Source: Tolypothrix campylonemoides VB511288
GTDB taxonomy: Bacteria; Cyanobacteriota; Cyanobacteriia; Cyanobacteriales; Nostocaceae
Direction: 5' to 3'
Assembly (NCBI GenBank): GCA_000828075.3
Contig: JXCB02000033.1
Location: 467,428 to 531,427 of the forward strand
Length of the DNA stretch: 64,000 nt
Below the pieces are notes generated by a model. The model did not search any database. It had not been told where the DNA came from and was given only the letters and a program-made list of their open reading frames with translations. Positions 55,246-63,940 of this stretch are shown here, piece after piece. The position numbers were made by a program, and so were the translations under genes. Every line of letters starts with the position of its first letter. The first letter of the stretch is position 1.

Positions 55246-56964
55246 TTGGCTTTAGAAGATGATTTTTACCTAACACTAACAGGTGAGCAACTCGATAGCG
55301 CTTCAAGCAAAGTCCGCGACCAGTGGGGAACTGAGATTGACGATAAAATTGAGAATCTCTTAGAGTATGTAATCCTGGCTGAAGATGGCGGTATTGAGTC
55401 TACTGAGCGCCATCAGGTGATTATTCATTACAAACCAACTAAGTCGTTCGACGATTTCCAGAACGAGTTCGACGACTTGGAAGACTTATATCAAAAACGC
55501 GGAGAAGAATTTGAATTCCAAGAGTTCGATGAATTTGAAAACTTGGCAAATGAATCGATCGAGTCACTCTTGGAAGAGTTGCCAAATGCAGAAACAGGGG
55601 AACATTTAAGGTTGGGGAATGCTGTCGTAGCAAACCTCACTCCTGCCCAGATTAAACAAGTTGCCAGTCGCAGCGATGTAGAACACATAGAATTTGATAA
55701 GCCATTGAACTTGGAACTCAACCAGAGTGCTGTAGCCGTGGGTGTGGTTGATGCCAGAACCCAAGGACTGGTTGGTACGGGCAAAGGCGTGATCGTTGCT
55801 GTCCTGGATTCAGAGGTTGATATTAACCATCCCGACCTCAAGGGTCGTGTGGTTCACAAGCGGAACTACACCAACGAAGAGTGGGGCAACCCTGATAAGC
55901 ATGGAACTCATGTGGCGGGCATCATTGCAGGCAACGGCTCCAAGTATAAAGGCATGGCACCGGGGGCAATAATCTGGAACTATAAGATTTTCCCCACTCA
56001 AAGTAAAGAATCGACAGAATCGAGCGGATCGAAGGGTGCTGATGCGATTGAAGATGTCGTGAAGGATATGCAGCAAGAGAAGCGATTACGGATCGCCAAC
56101 TGTAGTTGGGGAGTACCCAGCCCAACGCTCGATGGAAACAGCGCCGTTTCCGAAACCGCTGAACGAGCCACGAAACTCGGCTTAGTGGTAGTAAAAAGCG
56201 CGGGCAACGATGGCACCAAAAGACCTGGACCTGGAAGCCTTACTCTCCCGGCAGATGCCAGAGGCGATGTGATTGTGGTAGGAGCATCTAGTCGTGATAG
56301 TACGAGGGTCATGCCTTTTAGCAGCCGGGGTCCAACGAGCGACGAGCGACCCAAACCGGACATCTTGGCTCCGGGCGAACAAATTCTGTCTGCCAAGCCT
56401 GGTGGCGGCTACACTCCCCTGTCGGGGACTAGTATGGCATCCCCCCATATTGCCGGGATAGCTGCCTTGATTTTGGAGCGTTATCCAAAGCTTCAACCTT
56501 TGCAGATCAAGAGAATTCTGACGCAATCCGCCAAGAAACTGGATTCTTCTGAGTTCGATGAAAATGCCCAAGGGGCGGGATTAGTGGATGCCGTCAAAGC
56601 GTTGCAGATTGCAGGACAGCCAATCGCAGAAGCAGAGAAGGTGACGCCTAGACCATCGGTTAAAGAATGGAAACTGCTGGAGCAGGTCAACATTGCCGTG
56701 CGAAATACGGGAAATGAAACAATGCAAGCCGTGAAAGCCAGTCTAGTTGGACCTAGCGGTATTAAAGTGACAAGTGCCGAACAAGACTATGGCACGTTGC
56801 GAGTCGGTGCAGAGACAACCCGCGACTTTGGAATTGAAGTGCCTTCAAAGTTCAAGTCGCCTCAATTCAAGCTTACTTTAAACCTCAATTTCACTACGCC
56901 AACTGGCAAGAAGAAGACTCGCTGCTACAAGCTAACGCATAAAGTTCCCAGTTTTCGGCGCTAG
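55246..56964 (+). CDS. Subtilisin-like S8 protease of the leader-protein cluster
   Basis: 572-aa serine protease. The start is TTG 55246 with AGGAGG 9 bp upstream. Catalytic triad: Asp188 (VAVLDSEVD), His219 (KHGTHVAGI) and Ser396 (LSGTSMASPH), with the oxyanion Asn in SAGNDG. The N-terminal ~160 residues are acidic and end in an I9-like prodomain (NAVVANLTPAQIKQVASRSD). The last ~100 residues are Ig/CARDB-like. No signal peptide, so it should be cytosolic, unlike most subtilisins. Its position among leader-carrying proteins suggests it cleaves their leaders. Confidence 0.9.
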   Translation: MALEDDFYLTLTGEQLDSASSKVRDQWGTEIDDKIENLLEYVILAEDGGIESTERHQVIIHYKPTKSFDDFQNEFDDLEDLYQKRGEEFEFQEFDEFENLANESIESLLEELPNAETGEHLRLGNAVVANLTPAQIKQVASRSDVEHIEFDKPLNLELNQSAVAVGVVDARTQGLVGTGKGVIVAVLDSEVDINHPDLKGRVVHKRNYTNEEWGNPDKHGTHVAGIIAGNGSKYKGMAPGAIIWNYKIFPTQSKESTESSGSKGADAIEDVVKDMQQEKRLRIANCSWGVPSPTLDGNSAVSETAERATKLGLVVVKSAGNDGTKRPGPGSLTLPADARGDVIVVGASSRDSTRVMPFSSRGPTSDERPKPDILAPGEQILSAKPGGGYTPLSGTSMASPHIAGIAALILERYPKLQPLQIKRILTQSAKKLDSSEFDENAQGAGLVDAVKALQIAGQPIAEAEKVTPRPSVKEWKLLEQVNIAVRNTGNETMQAVKASLVGPSGIKVTSAEQDYGTLRVGAETTRDFGIEVPSKFKSPQFKLTLNLNFTTPTGKKKTRCYKLTHKVPSFRR

Positions 56965-57025
56965 AACTTTGTATCAGCAAATGTGTCAGCAGAACGAAAA
57001 CTTAGCAAGCAGGTTCAAATTCAAA

Positions 57026-57418
57026 ATGAACATTCATTTTACAACTATTGCACGGGGTACTGATAGTGGTTATCAAAGCGCCAGTCAAATGGTGATTAAT
57101 AACTCAGAGCGATGGATCGATCTTTGGCAACAGCACACCTATAATACCGAGCCACCGCCACCCGTTCCTCAAGTGGATTTTACCCGCTACAGCGTAGTTG
57201 CCGTTTTTGCTGGAGAGAAGCCGACTGGCGGTTACTCAGTTGAGATTCTGAGTGCCGAAACCAGTGGCTCCCAAACTCAGGAGCGATCATCGATCACGAT
57301 TACCGTTCAGCATCGCCAGCCTAAAGCTGGAGACTTCGTGACAGAGGCGCTTACCTATCCGTATCACATGATTAGGATTGCCAAAATTGATGGCAAGGTC
57401 GTCCTTAAACACATTTAA
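57026..57418 (+). CDS. PrcB-like protein
   Basis: 130-aa protein with the PrcB C-terminal type domain: FTTIARGTDSGYQSASQ, then VDFTRYSVVAVFAGEKPTGG and AEILSAE-like strands, ending VVLKHI. PrcB is a partner of the dentilisin protease in Treponema. Here it follows the S8 protease, and a TTG start at 56969 (4 bp after the protease stop) or ATG 56981 are alternatives; I prefer ATG 57026, where homologous sequence begins. No lipoprotein signal is seen. I infer a cofactor or inhibitor of the protease. Confidence 0.75.
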   Translation: MNIHFTTIARGTDSGYQSASQMVINNSERWIDLWQQHTYNTEPPPPVPQVDFTRYSVVAVFAGEKPTGGYSVEILSAETSGSQTQERSSITITVQHRQPKAGDFVTEALTYPYHMIRIAKIDGKVVLKHI

Positions 57419-57493
57419 CCCAGCGCGTCGTTTGCTCAACATCACTGTCACCCGATCCCAATTCAATACACATCAACAACAGGAGAGAAAATT

Positions 57494-57856
57494 ATGAAAG
57501 CACAGATAGTCGAACAAGTTGAGTTTTTTTCACAAGCAGAACTCCAGAGCCTAGAGTTCGTGCCAGAGGAATTAGAAGCCATTGAAGCAGAGCGAGTTCC
57601 CGACTTGGACAGTATATCTTTCGAGGAAGTAGCCAAAGAGCTGGAAGCATACTTCGAGGGAGGCGTTCAAGGAGCAAGGTTGGAACGACGAGGTGGTCTT
57701 CGTGGTCGTCGTGGACATAAAACTAAAGGTACTTGCTATACGGGCAGAGATTGTGACGGACGCAGGATAGGAGGCTCTTTTCAACACTGCCACAATTGCA
57801 AGGCAGCAGGCGGGAAGTCTATTTTGAGAAACTCTGGTGCTTGCGAGAAGTGCTAA
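57494..57856 (+). CDS. Acidic-leader protein with six-Cys core
   Basis: 120-aa protein. The leader MKAQIVEQVEFFSQAELQSL and following EFVPEELEAIEAERVPDLDS ISFEEV parts are nearly identical to the gene at 58590 and related to the leaders of the 52856-55057 genes. After residue ~60 comes a basic core with six Cys (81, 87, 99, 102, 117, 120), two as CxxC pairs, and a Gly/Arg-rich hinge (RRGGLRGRRG). The core could be disulfide-bonded or zinc-binding, like a small bacteriocin. AGGAG precedes the ATG. I do not recognise the family. Confidence 0.75.
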   Translation: MKAQIVEQVEFFSQAELQSLEFVPEELEAIEAERVPDLDSISFEEVAKELEAYFEGGVQGARLERRGGLRGRRGHKTKGTCYTGRDCDGRRIGGSFQHCHNCKAAGGKSILRNSGACEKC

Positions 57857-57876
57857 TGATAGTCGCATCTCATGGA

Positions 57877-58138
57877 CTACGATGTCTGTTCCTCCAAGCG
57901 CGATCGCGCTTTCTTGTGGAGACTGTCTTAAAACTAATGCGATCGCCCATGTATGAAGGTTGATGAGCCTGCAATGTCTGTTCTCAAGAGTGCGATCACT
58001 AATTTTGTTGAGATTATCTTAAAAGGAATGCGAAAGCGAGTGTAGGATGATGAGCGTGCGATGTCTGTTCTCAAGAGTGCGATCACTAATTTTGTTGAGA
58101 TTATCTTAAAAGGAATGCGAAAGCGAGTGTAGGACGGG
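57877..58138 (+). repeat. Tandem repeat array A (~92-97 bp unit, 3 copies)
   Basis: CGATGTCTGTTC-like starts at 57881, 57972 and 58069 mark about three units, each ending in GCGAAAGCGAGTGTAGGA-type sequence. Unit variants differ in whether they carry GCGATCGCGCTTTC or GCGATCACTAATTTT. The same family forms array B at 59311. Confidence 0.8.
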
Positions 58139-58165
58139 GAGCAAGATGCTCCCACTACCATCTTT

Positions 58166-58317
58166 GTCGAAACCAGTGGCTCCCATCGTCGATCGCGATT
58201 ACCGTTCAGTATTGCCAGCCTAGCGCTGGAGACTTCGTTACAGAGGCGCTTACCTAGCCGTATCACATGATTAGGATTCCCAAAATTGATGGCAAAGTCG
58301 TCTTTAAACACATTTAA
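58166..58317 (+). pseudogene. Broken copy of the PrcB-like gene's 3' end
   Basis: Matches 57255-57418 closely, but with an internal deletion and TAG in place of TAT in the ALTYPY segment, so it is not translatable. The match continues ~35 bp into the following spacer. It marks a duplication of prcB 3' end plus the leader gene downstream. Confidence 0.8.
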
Positions 58318-58353
58318 CCCAGCGCGTCGTTTGCTCAACATCACCGTCAACCC

Positions 58354-58540
58354 CTTCGCTTAATTCAAAATTCAAAATTATAAATTCAAAATTAAGACTG
58401 TGGCTGTGGGGGGATATTGCGCCACCTAGAAGCACCGCGCTCACAAAGTTTCAGCGCGGGAGCCTGTACTCGTAATTAATTAATTCAAAATTATTCTTCT
58501 TCCGGAGTGAACTTTGAATTTTGAATTTTGAATTCAAAAA
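58354..58540. repeat. ATTCAAAATT repeat insertion in duplicated spacer
   Basis: About 190 bp of TTCAAAATTCAAAATT-type repeats and a GCGCT/AGCGC hairpin lie between two stretches that are contiguous in the parental copy (57454). I read this as a later insertion. Confidence 0.6.
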
Positions 58541-58589
58541 AGGTCATCCTATCCCAATTCAACACACATCAACAACAGGAGAGAAAATT

Positions 58590-59156
58590 ATGAAAGCACA
58601 GATAGTCGAACAAGTTGAGTTTTTTTCAGAAGCAGAACTCCAGAGCCTAGAGTTCGTGCCAGAGGAATTAGAAGCCATTGAAGCAGAGCGAGTTCCCGAC
58701 TTGGACAGTATATCTTTCGAGGAAGTAGCCAAAGACCTGGAAGCTTACTTCGAGGGAGGCGTTGAAGAGGCTGCGTTAGAAAGGCGTGGCGGCAGGCGTG
58801 GCGGCGGTCGCGGTGGTAAAAAACCACCAAAAGATATAATAAACCAACACAACCAAAGTAGACCTAAATGGCCAAAGGTTGACTTTAATATTAACAAAAA
58901 CAAGGTGACTAAATTGCTTATGAATACAACAAATTCTGGCAATAAAGAGCTCAGTCGAAAAGCCAAATTTCTACTTACCGAAATGTCGAGGAGAAATTGG
59001 CAGGTCTTGGCTGGTGGTCATTCTGGTGGCTTAGGTGGTAAAGGCCGTCCGGCAGATCAAAATCCTCATATAACTCTCCAAGTTGGAAACGTCACTTACC
59101 ACTTAAGATATATTTTCAAGCACGGACAAATGTTGTTAACACATATTACCCCGTGA
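58590..59156 (+). CDS. Acidic-leader protein with basic globular core
   Basis: 188-aa protein starting at ATG 58590 with GGAG upstream; an upstream ATG at 58521 is less likely. The leader is almost identical to that of the 57494 gene up to residue ~60. The core is unrelated: a GGRRGGGRGGKK hinge, then a basic helical region and a C-terminal domain with NPHITLQVGNVTYHLRYIF and LLTHITP. I recognise no family; the end could be a small toxin domain. The gene is on a duplicated segment between two tandem-repeat arrays. Confidence 0.75.
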   Translation: MKAQIVEQVEFFSEAELQSLEFVPEELEAIEAERVPDLDSISFEEVAKDLEAYFEGGVEEAALERRGGRRGGGRGGKKPPKDIINQHNQSRPKWPKVDFNINKNKVTKLLMNTTNSGNKELSRKAKFLLTEMSRRNWQVLAGGHSGGLGGKGRPADQNPHITLQVGNVTYHLRYIFKHGQMLLTHITP

Positions 59157-59310
59157 GTTCAACTAACTAAAAAAGTGAAAGCTCGACTAAGTTTGTTGGC
59201 TTGAAAAACAAAACCCAACAAAGCAACCATCGTTTTGGTGGTGAATTGTAGAAAAATCAAATCGTAACTTAATGTTGGGTTTCGCGATCGCGAAACCCAA
59301 CCAACAGAAA

Positions 59311-59746
59311 AGAGCGATCGCGCTTTCTTGTGGAGACAGTCTTAAAAGGAATGCGAAAGCGAGTGTATGACGAATGATGAGCGTGCGATGTCTGCTCTTC
59401 CAGTGCGATCGCGCTTTCTTGTAGAGACAGTCTTAAAAGGAATGCGAAAGCGAGTGTAGGAAGCATGATAAGCGTGCGATGTCTGTTCTCAAGAGTGCGA
59501 TCGCGCTTTCTTATGGAGACAGTCTTAAAAGTAATGCGAAAGCGAGTGTAGGACGGTTGATGAGCGTGCGATGTCTGTTCTCAAGAGTGCGTACGCTAAT
59601 TTTGTTGAGATTAATCTTAAAAGTCAGGCGAAAGCGAGTGTATGATGGTTGATGAGCGTGCGATGTCTGTTCTCAAGAGTGCGATCGCGCTTTCTTGTGG
59701 AGACAGTCTTAAAAGGAATGCGAAAGCGAGTGTAGGACGGTTGATT
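59311..59746 (+). repeat. Tandem repeat array B (~92 bp unit, 5 copies)
   Basis: Unit starts CGATGTCTG at 59386, 59477, 59569 and 59661, preceded by one partial unit, all ending GCGAAAGCGAGTGTAGGA or similar. Most units carry CGCTTTC and GAAAGCG, able to pair. The array follows the leader gene at 58590. It is not CRISPR, because whole units repeat without variable spacers. The rest of the 631-bp gap shows no gene. Confidence 0.85.
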
Positions 59747-59787
59747 TAGATAGGCTCATTTTCGGAGATGTCTAATCCAAACTGGTA

Positions 59788-60042
59788 TCACCCGCCACTC
59801 ACTGGCGGAATTAATACCACCTCATCGCCGTCTTGCAGGATGGTATCTGGTTCGACAAATTGCAAATTGACTCCAAAGCGGGTAATATCGCGCAATTGAG
59901 CGAGTTCGGGATGTTCGGTAATTAGGCGATCGCGCACCTCTTTAACTGCTGTATTCTGAGGAAATTCCAGTAGGAGTTCTGGAACTCGATAAGCTTCTTG
60001 ATAAGCAGCAAACAATTTAACGGTAACGGTAATTCCAGACAT
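59788..60042 (-). CDS. moaD: Molybdopterin synthase small subunit (MoaD)
   Basis: 84-aa beta-grasp protein that carries a C-terminal thiocarboxylate donating sulfur to precursor Z. It starts MSGITVTVKLFAAYQEAYRV, has the DGDEVVLIPPVSGG end with the required Gly-Gly, and shows normal family length. The MoaE partner is not adjacent. It is distinct from the carrier near thrC. Confidence 0.88.
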   Translation of the reverse strand: MSGITVTVKLFAAYQEAYRVPELLLEFPQNTAVKEVRDRLITEHPELAQLRDITRFGVNLQFVEPDTILQDGDEVVLIPPVSGG

Positions 60043-60141
60043 GAAGAAAAAATATGAATTGCTAGGGTGATCATGAGACTCAACTTTCCCTAGCTAAAAA
60101 CTTTATCAAAATTAGGACTATAGAAAAAATAGTAAGCAAGC

Positions 60142-60756
60142 TCAAAACATCTGTTCTAACATCTGAAAATCGCGCTGTACCTCATTGCACAAGGACTTAT
60201 TGTGAGGGTCTGTTTTGAGGGCTTTTTTCAGATAAATTTTAGCTTTGAAAGGCTGCTTTTGTGCAATTAGCGCTCGTCCCCAAATTTGATAGGAAATAGC
60301 TTGCCACTGACGCACTTCTGCATCTGCTGGTAAACGCTGTGCTAATGCTTCCGCTAAGGAAATTGCTTGGGGGAAGCGTCTTTCTTTCAAAAACTGCTGT
60401 AAATGTTCGTAAGTTTTCCACTTTAACCGCTGTTCTATCTCTGAAAAACTAGGCGGCTTTGGCTTTGGTTTTTCTTTTGGTTTTTCCTTCGTTGCTGTTT
60501 GTTTGCGCGTTACTTTTGTAGGCTGATATCCAACAACTGGCGAGTTTGAAGCCAGTGCTGTCTCTTGTTGTGGTATCACCTGCAACAGCACCTTATATGC
60601 TTCAGTCACGGCAATAAACTTTTCTTTTGCTTTACTGTCACCTGGGTTGATATCAGGATGATATTGTTGCGCCAGCCGGCGATAAGACGCTTTGATGTCG
60701 GCGAAACAGGCTCCTGACCTTAAACCTAATAAACGGTAGCAATCTCCAAGATCCAT
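60142..60756 (-). CDS. J-domain protein with TPR-like C-terminus
   Basis: 204-aa co-chaperone candidate. The N-terminal J-domain (about 5-65) has CYRLLGLRSGACFADIKASY and the HPD motif (residues 33-35), which stimulates Hsp70 ATPase. A Lys/Pro-rich linker (EKPKEKPKPKPPSFSEIEQR) follows, then a helical region with TPR-like repeats (FPQAISLAEALAQRLPADAE, KAKIYLKKALKTDPHNKSLC). No DnaK gene is adjacent. Substrate unknown. Confidence 0.82.
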   Translation of the reverse strand: MDLGDCYRLLGLRSGACFADIKASYRRLAQQYHPDINPGDSKAKEKFIAVTEAYKVLLQVIPQQETALASNSPVVGYQPTKVTRKQTATKEKPKEKPKPKPPSFSEIEQRLKWKTYEHLQQFLKERRFPQAISLAEALAQRLPADAEVRQWQAISYQIWGRALIAQKQPFKAKIYLKKALKTDPHNKSLCNEVQRDFQMLEQMF

Positions 60757-60879
60757 CTTAAGTTATCAGCGATCGCGAGTATCGGCTATCAGCTTTAAGT
60801 TTAAAGGCTGAAGTCTAAATCATAAAGACTTCAATTCGCATTGAAAGTTCATACTTCACAGTTTTGAACACCACGAGTG

Positions 60880-60998
60880 ACGGAGATGAGGACGATCAGG
60901 GGGATGAGGGGGATGAGAAGTAAGTCCTGTTTCTTCATCTCCCTTGTCTCCCTCCCTCTCTCCCTCCCTCACTCCCTCACTCCCTCCCTCATCCCTCC
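60880..60998. repeat. G-rich/C-rich repeat beside clpP
   Basis: GATGAGGGGGATGAG units followed by CTCCCTCCCTCTCTCCCTCC and CTCACTCCCT units, i.e. the menD-type repeat in both orientations, ending at the clpP stop. Confidence 0.65.
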
Positions 60999-61591
60999 TA
61001 GGAGCGTTCGTCAATCACACGGTCAATCAAACCGTACTCTTTTGCCTCTTGAGCAGACATCCAGTAATCGCGGTCTGTGTCTTTTTGAATTTTTTCTATA
61101 GGTTGACCTGTGCGAGCAGCTAGCATTTCATTGAGTTGCTGCCGCATTCTCAGGATCTCCTTAGCTTCAATTTCAATATCGGTAGCTTGACCTTGAGCGC
61201 CGCCAAGAGGTTGGTGAATGAGAATTCGGGAATTAGGCAAGGCAAGACGTTTGCCTTTGGTGCCAGCTGCCAGCAGGAACGAACCCATTGAAGCTGCCAT
61301 TCCTACGCAGATTGTGACCACATTTGCTTTGATGTGCATCATCGTATCATAGATGGCAAGACCTGCTGTCACCGAACCTCCTGGTGAGTTGATATAGATA
61401 CTGATATCCTTGCTTGGGTCTTCAGAATCCATGTAGAGCAGTCTGGCAATAATAGCATTCGCCATGCCGTCAGTCACTTCTCCACTCAGGAAAATGATTC
61501 GTTCCAGAGCAAGGCGTTCGTAAAGGTTAATCCACTGGGTATAAGGATCTCCAGGGAAGCGAAAAGGGACTCTAGGAATACCAATCGGCAT
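60998..61591 (-). CDS. clpP: ATP-dependent Clp protease proteolytic subunit (ClpP)
   Basis: 197-aa serine peptidase subunit. Ser101 ([15 protein letters not shown]), His126 (LIHQPLGG) and an Asp in KDTDRDYW form the triad. It follows clpR on the same strand with a 40-bp gap, the arrangement of the cyanobacterial clpR-clpP3 operon, so it is probably the ClpP3 partner in the mixed ClpP3/ClpR core. N-terminus [20 protein letters not shown] is normal. Confidence 0.95.
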   Translation of the reverse strand: MPIGIPRVPFRFPGDPYTQWINLYERLALERIIFLSGEVTDGMANAIIARLLYMDSEDPSKDISIYINSPGGSVTAGLAIYDTMMHIKANVVTICVGMAASMGSFLLAAGTKGKRLALPNSRILIHQPLGGAQGQATDIEIEAKEILRMRQQLNEMLAARTGQPIEKIQKDTDRDYWMSAQEAKEYGLIDRVIDERS

Positions 61592-61631
61592 AAGTTTCTT
61601 TTACTCTTAGCGAAAAAAAGATTTAACAGAT

Positions 61632-62330
61632 TTAACGAGGAACCGCAGCAGCCAATGCTTGAGGAAGTTCTTTGGCACTTTCTAAAACCCGGTCAATTAA
61701 GCCGTATTCTTTGGCTTGTTGGGGCGTCATGTAAAACTTGCGGTCTAAATCTTTGGAAATTCTCTCTACGGGCTGCCCAGTATTTCGCGAGAGAATACTC
61801 AAGATCATTTGCTTATTTTTCAGCACTTCTTGTGCCTGGATTTGAATGTCTGTCGCTTGAGCGTAGCCAGTACCACGTTTTGCCTGGTGTAGAACAATCG
61901 ACGCATTCGGTAAACTGGCGCGACAGCCTTTGGTTCCCGAAGAGAGAATCATTGCCGCTGTACCCATAGCGTTACCAAGACAGATGGTATGCACTGGCGG
62001 CTTGATGTAACTTAGGGTATCACAGATAGCAAAAGCTTCTGTTTCAGAGCCGATGGCATCACCAGTGTACCAAGAAGTGCCTGTGGAGTTGATGTAGATA
62101 GAAATCGGCTTGTCTGGATCTTCGTATTGTAAGTACAGAAGCTGAGCAATAATGAGTTCTGTGACATCAACTCCTAGTTGCTGTTTATACTCGTCAGGTG
62201 AAACTAGGGGCAGTCCCAGGTATATAATACGTTCCTTTAACAATAAAGAAGGTAAATCTGGCGGCGGTGATCGGTAGAAGCTGTCGCCACCGTAAGGCGC
62301 TTGCACAGCCTTGATGATGGAATTTTCCAT
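61632..62330 (-). CDS. clpR: ClpR, inactive Clp protease subunit
   Basis: 232-aa ClpP-like protein. The aligned active-site region reads CLGNAMGTAAMILSSG where ClpP has GMAASMG; the catalytic Ser position is Gly, so it is ClpR, while LHQAKRG keeps the His. In cyanobacteria ClpR assembles with ClpP3 and the ClpC chaperone in a core that is essential in Synechococcus. It is the upstream gene of the pair. Confidence 0.93.
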   Translation of the reverse strand: MENSIIKAVQAPYGGDSFYRSPPPDLPSLLLKERIIYLGLPLVSPDEYKQQLGVDVTELIIAQLLYLQYEDPDKPISIYINSTGTSWYTGDAIGSETEAFAICDTLSYIKPPVHTICLGNAMGTAAMILSSGTKGCRASLPNASIVLHQAKRGTGYAQATDIQIQAQEVLKNKQMILSILSRNTGQPVERISKDLDRKFYMTPQQAKEYGLIDRVLESAKELPQALAAAVPR

Positions 62331-62585
62331 AGGAACTGTTGCCTAAATTGATGCCGTTAACTGTAGTACATCCTAGCGCGATGCTTGCTTACATGGAGGT
62401 GTGGATTTCTCTCTAGGGTGTAGGGGGACAAGGGAAGCGACAAAAAGTATTTGTCTTCATTGCCATACACTTTTTATTATGAACATGATTTGAAGTTATT
62501 GTTAGATAACTTTTCCGAAGTTGTGATGGTATGCTTTGAAGTTATTTATAAATATGTATAGCCCGTGTAGGAACCTTGGGGGGTT

Positions 62586-63833
62586 ATGAAGGTTAGCTTG
62601 CAGCCTGCTCTGAATGATGGCAACTTAGATGCCAATCAATCTAACAGTCAACGTCAGTTGGCAATTTCCATTTCTGCAAGTGCAGAAAATCGCGATCGCA
62701 ACATCCCACTAAATTTATGCCTCATTCTCGACCATAGTGGTTCGATGGGTGGGCGACCTTTGGAAACTGTCAAAAAAGCGGCAAGCCGTCTTGTTGATAG
62801 ACTTAATCCTGGGGATCGTCTGAGCATTGTCGTTTTTGACCATCGTGCAAAGGTTTTAGTCCCCAATCAAATTATCGAAAACCCTGAGCGGATTAAACAG
62901 CAAATTAACCGCCTTTCTGCTGATGGTGGAACTGCGATTGATGAAGGTTTGCGCTTGGGTATTGAGGAACTGGCAAAGGGAAAAAAAGAAACAATTTCTC
63001 AAGCTTTTCTCTTAACTGATGGTGAAAATGAACACGGTGACAATAACCGCTGTTTAAAATTTGCCCAATTGGCTGCTAGCTATAATTTGACTTTGAACAC
63101 TTTAGGATTTGGCGACAATTGGAACCAGGATGTGCTTGAAAAAATCGCCGATGGTGGTGGTGGCACTTTGTCTTACATTGCGCAACCAGAACAAATAGTA
63201 GATGAGTTTAGTCGCCTTTTCAACCGCATTCAAACGGTGGGATTGACTAATGCTTATTTATTATTCTCTCTCATGCCCAATGTGCGGCTAGCAGAACTTA
63301 AACCGATTGCTCAAGTTGCTCCAGATACAATTGAATTGCCAGTGCAACCAGAAACTGATGGACGTTTTGCTGTGCGCTTGGGCGATTTGATGAAGGATGT
63401 GAAACGGGTGATTTTGGCAAATATCTACTTGGGACAGTTACCAGAAGGTAGACAAACGATCGCTCTTTTGCAAGTCCGCTATGACGATCCAGCGCAAAAT
63501 AAAACAGGGTTACTTTCAGAAAGCATTCCAGTGGAGGCAAATGTCATTCGGATGTATCAATCTTCTCCTGCTCCCGAAGTGCAGCAGCATATTTTAGCAT
63601 TAGCCAAATATCGGCAAACGCAGCTGGCAGAGGCAAAATTGCAACAGGGCGATCGCGCTGGTGCTGCAACAATGCTACAAACTGCTGCCAAAACAGCTTT
63701 GCAAATGGGAGATAAAAGTGCAGCTACTGTGTTGCAAACTTCTGCAACCCGGCTGCAAGCTGGCGAAGACTTATCCGAAAGCGATCGCAAGAAAACCAGG
63801 ATTGTTTCTAAGACTGTTTTGCAGGATTCTTAG
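62586..63833 (+). CDS. VWA domain protein
   Basis: 415-aa protein with a von Willebrand A domain. MIDAS residues are Asp49, Ser51 and Ser53 (LILDHSGSMGG), with Thr in DGGTAIDEGLRLG and Asp in LLTDGENEHGD. After the domain (about 40-220) there are beta-rich and then helical regions (LAKYRQTQLAEAKLQQGDRA). No signal peptide; likely cytosolic, perhaps part of a stress or signalling complex as in other cyanobacterial VWA proteins. Monocistronic by spacing. Confidence 0.85.
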   Translation: MKVSLQPALNDGNLDANQSNSQRQLAISISASAENRDRNIPLNLCLILDHSGSMGGRPLETVKKAASRLVDRLNPGDRLSIVVFDHRAKVLVPNQIIENPERIKQQINRLSADGGTAIDEGLRLGIEELAKGKKETISQAFLLTDGENEHGDNNRCLKFAQLAASYNLTLNTLGFGDNWNQDVLEKIADGGGGTLSYIAQPEQIVDEFSRLFNRIQTVGLTNAYLLFSLMPNVRLAELKPIAQVAPDTIELPVQPETDGRFAVRLGDLMKDVKRVILANIYLGQLPEGRQTIALLQVRYDDPAQNKTGLLSESIPVEANVIRMYQSSPAPEVQQHILALAKYRQTQLAEAKLQQGDRAGAATMLQTAAKTALQMGDKSAATVLQTSATRLQAGEDLSESDRKKTRIVSKTVLQDS

Positions 63834-63894
63834 TTTATGGGGCGGGCTTTTTGCCTGCCCTTTAGATTGGTGATTAATTTTTTACTGATAAATA

Positions 63895-63926
63895 AACCGC
63901 AGAGGACGCAGAGAACACAGAGAAAA
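63895..63926. repeat. AACCGCAGAGG-type dispersed repeat
   Basis: AACCGCAGAGGACGCAGAG and ACACAGAGAAA are copies of a widespread cyanobacterial intergenic repeat, similar to the insertion in the DUF433 gene at 5230-5265 and near 45107-45139. Confidence 0.6.
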
Positions 63927-63940
63927 GAGAAAATAAGAGA

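Noticed and set aside
57934-58350. 138-aa minus-strand ORF
   Set aside because: Reads through the tandem array and the reversed prcB remnant, with a duplicated peptide mirroring the DNA repeat.
59311-59746. Possible CRISPR array
   Set aside because: Whole ~92-bp units repeat with only point differences; there are no short constant repeats with unique spacers and no cas genes nearby.
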